From assembly GCA_023091735.1 (NCBI GenBank), contig JALKBU010000130.1:1-64000 (forward strand): 64,000 nt of DNA, read 5' to 3'. Source of the DNA: Trichomonas tenax. Its lineage: Eukaryota; Parabasalia; Trichomonadida; Trichomonadidae. The notes under the pieces are model-generated. The model saw only the letters and a program-made list of their open reading frames with translations. It made no database searches and was not told where the DNA came from. Shown here piece after piece: positions 1 to 8,081 of this stretch; the first letter of the stretch is position 1; the number at the start of each line of letters is the position of its first letter. The position numbers were made by a program, and so were the translations under genes.

Positions 1-365
1 AGTAACAAGTTACAATGAGCTTACGTTTAAAAATAATCGTCGGCATTCCCCTGCTTTAGCTTAGGACAGTAACAGCCTGAACGATCATTCTCAATTCAAT
101 ATCGATGTAAAATAACCCTCCAGGCTGTCCTGGCCGCTCCCCATAATTACCCATTTTATTAGTCCGAGAAGGATTTTTAAAAATAAGGTTAAGGGTTTCT
201 TATTTAATATTTCACGATTTATGTTGTATTCGCTTTAGCTACACGTGAAGTGCATTTATGTGTGGATTGTTATCGCTGTTTTACTCTTTCTCTCCTACAT
301 TGAAACTTGTTTTGATGTTTAAATATTCTCGAAACAACAATGATGATATCTTTAAATGAAATTGT
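1..365. other. Intergenic segment with a nested inverted repeat
   Basis: No credible protein gene is visible here. Part of the stretch (about 30-150) is richer in G+C than typical intergenic DNA in this window. It holds a perfect 8-bp inverted repeat, ACAGCCTG at 72-79 and CAGGCTGT at 121-128, which encloses a shorter CGAT/ATCG pair at 82-85 and 101-104. A hairpin RNA on either strand is possible, but I recognise no RNA family. The rest is ordinary A+T-rich spacer. Confidence 0.4.
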
Positions 366-584
366 TTATTGTTTAAAAATATCTAAAATGTTATCGACCA
401 TCTGATGGAGGCTCTTTGCTGTCTCTTTAGGATCAATCCTCCCAGGAAAGCTCATTAAAAAATTTGATGGAGTGATGACATCCCTTCTTATTTTTTGCAG
501 CAGTGCCAACTTCTTGCAGCATAAGGGTGTGTAGCTTATCCATTTGTTAATCACAGAAAATGCGTTGTTGGAATATTTATTCAT
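366..584 (-). CDS. Small hypothetical protein, 72 aa
   Basis: An ATG-started ORF of 72 codons runs leftward, divergent from the channel gene at 808. The predicted protein is mixed charged and hydrophobic, with a basic middle (QKIRRD) and an amphipathic C-terminal end (VDNILDIFKQ). It has no signal peptide or membrane span. I do not recognise a family. The residue composition looks protein-like, and the sequence is not the shadow of another gene, which are the main arguments for it. The conserved 11-bp motifs between 680 and 786 point towards the other gene, so its own promoter is unclear. It could be a chance ORF or the remnant of a longer gene. Confidence 0.35.
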   Translation of the reverse strand: MNKYSNNAFSVINKWISYTPLCCKKLALLQKIRRDVITPSNFLMSFPGRIDPKETAKSLHQMVDNILDIFKQ

Positions 585-679
585 ATCATCAAATCGGGTG
601 TAGAAAACTAAGGTGCAAAATAACGGTTATTTGAATAATAAGAGGAGATATAATTGCTTAGAAATTAAAATTACAAATT

Positions 680-786
680 TGTCGTGTAAATCGCAAGTAT
701 GTCATGTAGATTAAATATGTCATGTAATTTATGAATGTGCCATGTAAAAGGGTTTTGCTATGTAAACAATAAATTTGTCACGTAAA
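680..786 (+). promoter_or_regulatory. Array of six promoter motifs at 18-20 bp spacing
   Basis: Six copies of an 11-bp motif related to TGTCATGTAAA start at 680, 700, 718, 738, 756 and 776, so the steps are 20, 18, 20, 18 and 20 bp. All point towards the channel gene, and the last copy ends 21 bp before its ATG at 808. The copies are TGTCGTGTAAA, TGTCATGTAGA, TGTCATGTAAT, TGCCATGTAAA, TGCTATGTAAA and TGTCACGTAAA. The same motif recurs upstream of many other genes in this window. A promoter role is inferred from position, orientation and repetition. Confidence 0.7.
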
Positions 787-807
787 TTGCAAAATCCGAA
801 GAGTTGA

Positions 808-2235
808 ATGTCGTATCGAGTTCGTCTCAACTCTTCTGTTCCTTTTCAGAACCTCATTCCGGTGCATATCGATGAAGAGGCCCGTTTGCTTGGCTCTCAC
901 TTGAAGAACGACGATTTATTCGGAAATAAAGATGAAAATTTCGAAACTTGGAAGCACGAATACATCGTTCCTTGGAGCACTCTCCTGGACATCTTCATTG
1001 TCCTCCTTTATATATTTTTCGCGCTAACTTACCAATCGACGAAAATGACTTTCGTTCACAACTTTAACAAAATTTTCGATAACTACTTCATGGGCGATAC
1101 TGACACTGATATCGACGGTTTGATGTACATCTACTTTAAAGACACATTAATCGACAAAATTTACACAGTTTCAACGAAATTTTTCGAATTCGAGGAATCT
1201 TTCCCTTCTCAAGATCCGTTCGTGCGCAGTTCGAATTTGACGGCGATTGTCTCTGAAAAGGGAAAACCAGATGAAGTTTTTATTTATTGCGAAGATAACA
1301 TTACAAAAATTAACCAAACGGTTGAAAAGACAATCGGAAGACCTGGGTTTAAGGGCCTTGTGCTTGACGTTGATTATCTTATCACTCGTGGTTCTGCAGA
1401 TTCGCAGATTCAAATGACAGTGAAGTATTCTATGACTTTCCTTGATGTAGATGAGCTTGGCATCATAGAGTGGCGCTCCAGATTCAAAAAGACTGAAACT
1501 GTTTATTCTGGAGATCAATCTTTCAAAGATACGCTTTCCACTGAGATATTCCCTATTACTATTCTCATAGTTGATGCCTTGGCAATGATTTTTTCAATTT
1601 CAAGACTTATTTCGTTCTTCAAGCATGCGAGACAATACGCAAGGCAAAATTATGTTTCTTTCACGCGTGCTGTTATGTGGAAAGTCGATCGTTGGGAATT
1701 GTTCAATCTCAGCTATCAGATATTGACATTTATATCCATCATCATCTTCTTAGTGGTTGTCGATGATGACTTTGGTGGGCACAGATGGCTTCTTTGTCTT
1801 TTAGGAACAGCTGGCTTTACTCATTCGATGGGACTTTTCAGATCACTTAGAATGAAAGAAGAGCTCTGGCTTGTGACAAGACTTACTGGTAGAAGCCTTG
1901 GCCAGTCATCAACATTAGCATTTGGATTCGTTCCAATTTATCTTGGATTCGTTTTCATGGGAATTGCATTCTTCGGCTATTTCTGCAATGTCTTCAAAGG
2001 ATTCCTCCGCACAATTAAGGTGTTATTCTCAATCTTCCACTGTGACATTGTTATGGATACTGTTGAACTTGTTAAAGATGCAGCTGTGGTTCCAGACTGG
2101 CTCATTATTTCATATATTACTGTCTGGACGAATTTAACTTGCGGAATTATTATCAATGTCATCATTTCAATTGTCGAAGTTACCCTTGATATCTTGATTC
2201 ATGAAGGCCTTAACCCAACATCATCAACCAAATAG
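808..2235 (+). CDS. Mucolipin-like (TRPML/polycystin family) cation channel
   Basis: This 475-aa protein has the plan of a short TRPML/PKD2-type channel of endolysosomal membranes. A charged cytosolic N-terminus is followed by a first membrane segment (about residues 50-75) and a roughly 170-residue luminal domain with acidic patches. Five more hydrophobic segments lie between about 250 and 465. The pore helix precedes the last two-helix region and reads TIKVLFSIFHCDIVMDT. Aligned by eye with mucolipins, the LFSI stretch matches, but the usual NGDD filter is replaced by HCDI (residues 411-414), keeping one Asp. The tail is short. Six phased promoter motifs lie directly upstream. Family assignment rests on topology and the pore-region pattern; the ion selectivity cannot be read from this sequence. 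Confidence 0.75.
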   Translation: MSYRVRLNSSVPFQNLIPVHIDEEARLLGSHLKNDDLFGNKDENFETWKHEYIVPWSTLLDIFIVLLYIFFALTYQSTKMTFVHNFNKIFDNYFMGDTDTDIDGLMYIYFKDTLIDKIYTVSTKFFEFEESFPSQDPFVRSSNLTAIVSEKGKPDEVFIYCEDNITKINQTVEKTIGRPGFKGLVLDVDYLITRGSADSQIQMTVKYSMTFLDVDELGIIEWRSRFKKTETVYSGDQSFKDTLSTEIFPITILIVDALAMIFSISRLISFFKHARQYARQNYVSFTRAVMWKVDRWELFNLSYQILTFISIIIFLVVVDDDFGGHRWLLCLLGTAGFTHSMGLFRSLRMKEELWLVTRLTGRSLGQSSTLAFGFVPIYLGFVFMGIAFFGYFCNVFKGFLRTIKVLFSIFHCDIVMDTVELVKDAAVVPDWLIISYITVWTNLTCGIIINVIISIVEVTLDILIHEGLNPTSSTK

Positions 2236-2321
2236 AGTGTTTTGTATAAGAACTGTTAGCAAATGTGCTCATGATGATGAATCTGCTATGACGTTTAAAA
2301 GTCCAAGAATATGTGAGGCAT

Positions 2322-3260
2322 TCATTCTTTTGACTTCTGCATTCTTGAGTTTTGAGCGTTTGTTGGCAAAAAAAAACACTCTGATGCTTCATTCTTTGAA
2401 ACAAAATTTCCAGTAATTTCGGTGGAATTCAAATCAACATAGCAATCAGAAACATAAGCATTACATTTCTCTTCAACCAGGAAAGCATAATCTAGAGTGT
2501 TCTCTGTTATACAGCAATAGCTTATGTTACATGATGCCATTGATAAACGAATAACTCCTGCTGAATAAAATAAAACCGTTTTTGAGTTTTTATGATTTAA
2601 ACAATTTTCAATAATAAACACAGATGAATTCTTGCTAGTTGGGATCTATGATATAGCATTGCCGCTTCCTTCAACATTCTTGTTACTATCAAAACTTGAA
2701 GAGTTTATATAGCTTAAATTATAAAAATTTTCAGTATATGTTGCAACATTTTCTTTCGATCTGCAGTTGGAAACATTTATTGAAGTAATTCTGCAAACTC
2801 CAAAAGAATGATAGATCATACAATTCCCAGGTCCTTGGTCCAGAGAACAATAGACAACTGAAGCATCTGATAAATAATTTCTCGATGAAGGATTTTCTTT
2901 TAAAGAGATATAACTGAACTGCCCATCCATGTTACTGTAGCTTTAAATTACTGTAATTTGATCTTAGATGCATTCATTGCAATATATTGCATATAAACAT
3001 GCGCCGTTTCCGGTTTTTGAACATTTTTTATAGTAACATGATTCATGCAGTAAAAAGCAATAACTATTTGAGCTGTCGATATTTATAATTCCATCAGACC
3101 CTATTCCACTATATAAACAATTTGATATATTATAATTCTCATTATTTTGAGGAACTAAGCTCGATGTTTCATGATCGTATGTTTGGTATATTTTCTGATT
3201 ATAATAATCAGTCCAGTCGCATAAAATCAAGCAGAAAATTGTTTTCTTGAGTATTTCATA
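2322..3260 (-). pseudogene. Broken Pmp-like beta-helix surface protein gene
   Basis: Three open stretches (3230-2964, 2930-2646, 2621-2322) lie in the same reading frame on the minus strand. They are separated only by in-frame stops: TAA at 2964-2966, TAA at 2943-2945 and TAG at 2646-2648. All three encode the Cys-, Ser- and Asn-rich short beta-strand repeats of the trichomonad Pmp-like right-handed beta-helix family. The reading continues upstream of 3230 through a hydrophobic, signal-like stretch (KKTIFCLILCDW) but finds no ATG. A frame that stays coherent through several stops indicates a recently inactivated gene rather than chance ORFs. A related copy lies at 6602-7791. Confidence 0.65.
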
Positions 3261-3269
3261 AAATTAACA

Positions 3270-3315
3270 TTGCTTAAGGTTAATATATAAGGTTATATGC
3301 TAAGGTTATATTAGA
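3270..3315. repeat. Three short AAGGTTA-type repeats
   Basis: Between the beta-helix pseudogene and the RPA3-like gene, the unit AAGGTTATAT or a close variant occurs three times in about 40 bp (near 3275, 3290 and 3303). It lies 50-100 bp upstream of the ATG at 3369. It may be promoter-related or just low-complexity sequence. Confidence 0.4.
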
Positions 3316-3368
3316 TAGGGATTGGTAAGGATTAACACCCTAAAATAATAATTTTTTTTACTTTCGAA

Positions 3369-3707
3369 ATGAATTCATTTGCTCAATATTCAACAATTCA
3401 AGAGATTCTTCGCGGGGGCTATGGACGGCAGCTTGTGAGAGTCCTTGGAACTGTCGAAAAGGTCGAAATTCAAAATCGAAATGCAATTATCGAGAATGAG
3501 AATTCACAAATTGAATGCCAGATACCAGAGGAGTATCTTTCGGGTATTTCTTCTGGAAATCACGTTCAAATTTATGGAGAAGTTATTCCAGGAACTCCAA
3601 ATCCTAAAATTCTTGCAAAAATTGTACGACAAATGAATACAATTGATGAGGAATCATATAATTTTGCTGTAAAAGCATTCAAAGATCATGTTTATTCGCC
3701 AAATTAA
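3369..3707 (+). CDS. RPA3: Replication protein A subunit 3-like OB-fold protein
   Basis: This 112-aa protein matches the length and layout of the smallest RPA subunit (RPA14/Rpa3), which with RPA1 and RPA2 binds single-stranded DNA during replication and repair. The N-terminal strand block (GRQLVRVLGTVEKVE) resembles the first OB-fold strands of Rpa3. A middle region with IECQIPEEYLSGISSGNHVQIYGEV follows. The C-terminal helix (ESYNFAVKAFKDHVYSPN) resembles the family's trimerisation helix, with its LYNEAVK-like pattern and terminal Pro-rich end. No zinc motif or extension is present. The gene starts at the first ATG, and a stop with the sequence TAAAA follows. Another small OB-fold protein is the main alternative. 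Confidence 0.7.
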   Translation: MNSFAQYSTIQEILRGGYGRQLVRVLGTVEKVEIQNRNAIIENENSQIECQIPEEYLSGISSGNHVQIYGEVIPGTPNPKILAKIVRQMNTIDEESYNFAVKAFKDHVYSPN

Positions 3708-4036
3708 AAATTCCAAGCAAATGAAACCGAACCAGGTCAAAGCGCCACTTGCGGTATACAACGCTGTGTTTGTTTATTTAATATTTTATTTATATAAAAA
3801 TTTCAAATTTTCTAATTCAGTTAAATTCATCTCTAATTATGCTACTATTTAACATCTGACGTCAGCTGTTCATTCTGATAAAGATTATAAAATATGTTTA
3901 ATATTTTCAAATTGGCCTATTTCCTTTAGAAACAAACCCAATGTGCCCTCAGAGCATCTAATTGCACAGTGTATTTGGTATGATATTTTAAATTATTTTA
4001 TTGATAAGTTACAAATATTTATTTTTTTAGACCATT
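3708..4036. other. A+T-rich intergenic spacer
   Basis: No gene or RNA is visible between the RPA3-like gene and the left end of the inverted-repeat element. The last five bases, CCATT at 4032-4036, are one copy of the element's target-site duplication. Confidence 0.6.
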
Positions 4037-4759
4037 AGTAGTATACAGATTGTGATTTGTAAGGGTAATCCAAAAATTTGCCTAACCCAAAAAAGCAGCA
4101 ATCTGAAAATATCCAAAACTATAATTTCCCTAATATATATAAATTTAACAATTTTCCTATAATCTATATCAAAATCCTAATAATTTCTTCTATTTTGTTA
4201 TTAAAATATATTGTTTTATTAAAAATTAAAATTCTTATGGTAGGATTTATTAATAGTTTCCTAGAAATTCGTAAAATAAAAAATATTTTTATATATATGA
4301 AAAAAATTATATTTTTTTTTCTCTAATAAATAATATGACAACAGTTCAAAATCTATTCTAATTGTTTTATGGATAAAAATTTTGTATGTAATATTCAACT
4401 TCTGATAAAAAATTAAGCCAATTGCTAACAAAGTTAACACATTATCGCATAGTGATATAGATGTTCAAATTTCCAGGATATCTTCAACACATTTATTAAA
4501 AGAAAACAATATAAATAAAATTCCCAATGTAAGAGCTGATACGAATTTTAGATTAATGTCCGATAATAATTCGAAAAAATACATTCCCAAGGATATAACA
4601 AAATAGAAGAAATTATTAGGATTTTGATATAGATTATAGGAAAATTGTTAAATTTATATATATTAGGGAAATTATAGTTTTGGATATTTTCAGATTGCTG
4701 CTTTTTTGGGTTAGGCAAATTTTTGGATTACCCTTACAAATCACAATCTGTATACTACT
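4037..4759. mobile_element. Non-autonomous inverted-repeat element (MITE-like), 723 bp
   Basis: The element is bounded by long terminal inverted repeats. The left arm (4037-4201) and right arm (4595-4759) are each 165 bp and appear identical by eye when one is reverse-complemented. Both begin AGTAGTATACAGATTGTG. The insertion is flanked by a 5-bp direct repeat, CCATT, at 4032-4036 and 4760-4764, as expected for a target-site duplication. The 393-bp centre is very A+T-rich and encodes no transposase; an 82-codon ORF inside it is a by-product of the repeat. Near-identity of the arms suggests recent activity or ongoing gene conversion. The parent family is unknown. It sits just 62 bp upstream of the promoter motifs of the next gene. 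Confidence 0.85.
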
Positions 4760-4821
4760 CCATTCTTTATGCGGTCATAAATGGAATCGAGTATTCTAAA
4801 TTTCATCAAGAAATATATATT

Positions 4822-4853
4822 TGCCATGTAATATCAAATATATGCCATGTAAA
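4822..4853 (+). promoter_or_regulatory. Two promoter motifs upstream of the 4887 gene
   Basis: TGCCATGTAAT starts at 4822 and TGCCATGTAAA at 4843, 21 bp apart. A weaker TGTCAGAAATG follows at 4860. All point towards the ATG at 4887. Reading through these motifs produces a false N-terminal extension, which is why the start was placed downstream. Confidence 0.6.
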
Positions 4854-4886
4854 ATATTTTGTCAGAAATGCTGGATTTTTATAAAA

Positions 4887-6302
4887 ATGATTGATGAATT
4901 ACAAACGAAAAACGTTCTTGAAGTCGACAAACTTCGCGCTTGTGCAAATGACTGGACGAACAATGATGTGCTTAGAATTCTAAAAATGAATCCCTATATT
5001 TACAAGACTTTACGCAAAGAATTAATATCGGCAGTAATTCGCAACTTTTCGGACAGAGGGCATATTCTTGATGATAACAAGACAATAAAGGGCTTTTACA
5101 AAAACATTGATGATAGCTTTGCCTATAGTATTTTATACGTTCAATCAAAGAATCGTTCTGAACTTCCAATTCCTACGTTAAATAATCCAGACTACAATAT
5201 AGTAGAGCATGGTCTTGATTTCTTTCTTGATTACAAAGAAGGATACTTTGAATTTTTATATAATCCTCATATTTATAATAGAACAATTATAAAACCAAAT
5301 AATAAAGAACGGATACAAAATTTTATTAGAATTAGATTAGCTGTCTCGAAATTTAATCGAAAAAAAGATCGATATTATTTGGAAGCAATTGCAAAACAGA
5401 TATTCAATCAAAATGAGAACCTCAATTTTGTTTTCTTCAATGAATCAGTTAATACAGCTAACAAAATTGATTTTAATTTGGTCAGTAATTGTAAAATCGA
5501 AAAAGATAAACTTTCAGACAACAAAAAACATCTCGGGAATATGGTAGCTAAGGCGTTTGAATCAAATACTAAGCCTCAACAAGAATACTTTCCTCTGTTT
5601 TTGATATCTCCAAGAAAAGCAAGTTGGGTTTTGAATCAAACAGGATTCTTTAGGAGATTCTTCTGGCCACTTAATAAACAAGAATATTCCTATCTTCTCA
5701 AGGCAATTAATATACATGATTTTAAGCTTTTGCTAACGGATAGGAAGGAGGTAATGAAAAATTATATGGATGCGTTCGAAAATTTCCCTGTTAATGCAAT
5801 AACACAAGTGATCTCAGAAGACGTCAATATTGTCACATGTTTTGTTCTTAATTTCTTGTTGGACATGTATTTCTCTAATGAAAGTTGGCCGAGCGATCCC
5901 AATGAATTATTCGACAGGTGCTATCAGTTTTTGCAAGATCCCGCTATTTTATTCAAGACTCTTGATAAGAATTATTTTGAGCTTTTTATAGCATTTTTGA
6001 AAGACAAACAACAGAAAAATCTTTCACAATCATATAAAGCCGAAGTTGACCAGTTCATTGATGAAGTGCTCGATAATCTAAAAGAAATGCTAAACTTGGA
6101 GGATTCTAATTTAGCACATGATATTTTAGTGCATTTATTTGAAAAATCTGAAAAACCTGAAAATGCGCCATCATATCGCGAGGGTTTCGATCCCATCCTT
6201 GTTTGTGAAAATGAACTAAAGTATGCTGAATACATCGATGAGCAAGAAAAAGACTTCATTTGGCCATTGAAGTCAATGTTTGAGGCTCCAGTCTCACCTT
6301 AG
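4887..6302 (+). CDS. Conserved-looking hypothetical protein, 471 aa
   Basis: The ORF is open from 4821, but its first 22 codons cover two copies of the promoter motif. The likely start is therefore the ATG at 4887 (MIDELQTKN). The protein is soluble and predicted mostly helical, with many aromatic and charged residues. It has no membrane span, signal peptide or zinc motif. The C-terminal 150 residues (from about 320) contain repeated hydrophobic helices of the kind seen in helical-repeat proteins and an acidic tail ending WPLKSMFEAPVSP. I do not recognise a family and assign no function. The 723-bp inverted-repeat element lies just upstream, so its regulation may have been affected by that insertion. 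Confidence 0.75.
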   Translation: MIDELQTKNVLEVDKLRACANDWTNNDVLRILKMNPYIYKTLRKELISAVIRNFSDRGHILDDNKTIKGFYKNIDDSFAYSILYVQSKNRSELPIPTLNNPDYNIVEHGLDFFLDYKEGYFEFLYNPHIYNRTIIKPNNKERIQNFIRIRLAVSKFNRKKDRYYLEAIAKQIFNQNENLNFVFFNESVNTANKIDFNLVSNCKIEKDKLSDNKKHLGNMVAKAFESNTKPQQEYFPLFLISPRKASWVLNQTGFFRRFFWPLNKQEYSYLLKAINIHDFKLLLTDRKEVMKNYMDAFENFPVNAITQVISEDVNIVTCFVLNFLLDMYFSNESWPSDPNELFDRCYQFLQDPAILFKTLDKNYFELFIAFLKDKQQKNLSQSYKAEVDQFIDEVLDNLKEMLNLEDSNLAHDILVHLFEKSEKPENAPSYREGFDPILVCENELKYAEYIDEQEKDFIWPLKSMFEAPVSP

Positions 6303-6601
6303 TTTCTGATGTAAAAATAATACTCATTGTTTAATGATTCTATTTTTCATATTTTTATGCTCTAAAAGCCATAAAATGAAAAAAAATCTAATTCTAATCA
6401 AATTTTAACAATTTGATTGAATGCAATTTTAATGTATCAAAAGATTTAAGAATATGAAATACATCATTTATAATCAAAAAATGCTTTGATATTTGAATAA
6501 ATGTTGAAGAATATTTTGACATTTTAAAATATCACTAAAAATCATAAATATTTAACATACAGGATAACATGCAGCTTATCTTCTTTTAAATTATTCCCTG
6601 T
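6303..6601. other. A+T-rich intergenic spacer between convergent genes
   Basis: Nothing beyond A+T-rich 3' flanking sequence is seen between the gene ending at 6302 and the end of the beta-helix gene on the other strand. Confidence 0.6.
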
Positions 6602-7791
6602 TCATGAATTTTCTATTCTCTCTTCTGGAGGAAATTTCAGTTTTCTATTGTAGTCGTATTTGTCTGGAATTTGATCTATATACAACCATGATTCATCGCT
6701 GCTATCATCGTTACATGATTCTTCTTTTCGTTGTGTTTATATTAAGCTTTGTCCCAATAAGCATTTCCAATGAAATCACGAACATTCTTTATAGAGGCAT
6801 TGAATTGAGTGTTATTAATTATAAACTTAGAGTATTCAAACTTCTGACCGATTTCTGTTTCTTGCGGTCCATCAAACGCACAATTCAGTATTGTTATTTC
6901 TGTGTTTATTGATTGGATTTCGATAGAGTTTGGTTTCTTAGCACATGTATTTTTCACAAAAATGCATCTGTTATATGTTGATTGCTGAAGTATATGAAAG
7001 CATGTTACAGCCGCCCTTGATGTGCAATTATTGGAATCAAAAATGCATTGCGATACTTCTCTTACACAAGGTTTGCATGAGAAATCAAAGAAAGCTCCTG
7101 AAACAAGTGCATTATTATGAGAAAAGTAAGAAGACTTTATATTTCCTCCGCATCTATCAAGCCTTAATGCTGCTCCCCACATTTCTGCATGATTTTTGCT
7201 GAAATTTGTGTTGAATATAGAGAAATTAACAGGTGCTTCCATACCATCGGCCATAATGCCTCCATAGTAATTTGCGTAGTTATTATTCACATTAGACTCA
7301 GAAATGGTTAATGATTTCACATATAAAATATGTGCAGCTGCTGCAACATGAGCAATATTGGCTTCAAATAATGTACGAGAGATTATAACCTTCTGAGAAA
7401 GAACAATTGATAAGGCGCCTCCTTCTTTCCCAGTACACGTCTGAAACTGGCATTGGTCGATGTCTAAGTTTCTGCGTATATATGAGCTTACAACTTTATA
7501 CATGCGTAAGTTAAATTTCTCGGTTTCGAATTTTGAATTTAATATAAGATATTCATTTGGGTTATCTGATCCAATTTTAACAGCAGTCGATAGTATGTCC
7601 TTGAATGATGACTTGTGAAGGGATGTTTGTGAATTAAATGAAGATGTGCGATATATACTTGAAAAATGACGAATAAAATGCGAATTTTGTATTGAAAAGG
7701 ACGAGGATTCCCTATGCATTGGCTCTGATATAAAAGGTGCCTTCGTAAAACTGTTTTTTGCAAAGAGAGAGAATAAAGTAATGTTTTTCAT
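6602..7791 (-). pseudogene. Pmp-like beta-helix surface protein gene with a C-terminal frameshift
   Basis: The main open frame (7791-6742) encodes about 349 aa of the trichomonad Pmp-like family. It has an N-terminal Ser/Phe-rich segment (SSSFSIQNSHF) followed by beta-helix repeats carrying FxxN (FEAN, FSKN, FSHN, FDSN) and GGA-type turns (GGALSI, GGIM, GAAL). The frame stops at 6742-6744. A different frame is open from 6736 to 6602 and encodes an acidic tail (NDDSSDESWLYIDQIPD), typical of a cytosolic domain; no transmembrane helix lies between. I infer a frameshift and loss of the membrane segment. The start was set at the ATG at 7791 because the upstream codons (MTCKIE...) lie in a promoter motif. 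A secreted, truncated protein is still possible. Confidence 0.6.
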
Positions 7792-7820
7792 TTTATGACA
7801 CATTTCAATTTTACATGTCA
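7790..7820 (-). promoter_or_regulatory. Promoter motif pair of the beta-helix gene
   Basis: On the minus strand, TGACATGTAAA begins at 7820 and TGTCATAAAAT begins at 7800, exactly 20 bp apart. The second copy runs directly into the ATG at 7791-7789. Confidence 0.6.
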
Positions 7821-8081
7821 AGAAAAATATTTTCTTTGCATAATTGATTTATTTTATATATACTTCATCTCCATTTTTATATTTCGGAATTTTGGCCCAT
7901 AAAAATTAAAAATTGAAATTGAAAAACCATCCAATGAAATACCCGGGCCTTATAAGTATCATAGAAGCTCTTCATATGCCGAATTACAAACCTTCACATC
8001 TCTTATTAGAATAATTTTGAGAAATTGATTATAAAAATCATTTAAATTCTATTTTAAGTTACATACAATTATATAATCATA

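Noticed and set aside
4078..4326. 82-codon ORF starting MPNPKKQQSEN
   Set aside because: It lies inside the left arm and core of the inverted-repeat element, is A/T-driven (Ile, Lys, Asn, Phe) and has no ATG at its listed start.
4821..4886. N-terminal extension MPCNIKYMPCK of the 4887 gene
   Set aside because: It is a translation of two promoter-motif copies, and the real ATG follows at 4887.
6604..6912. Plus-strand 102-aa ORF with hydrophobic residues
   Set aside because: It is the reverse shadow of the beta-helix gene on the minus strand.
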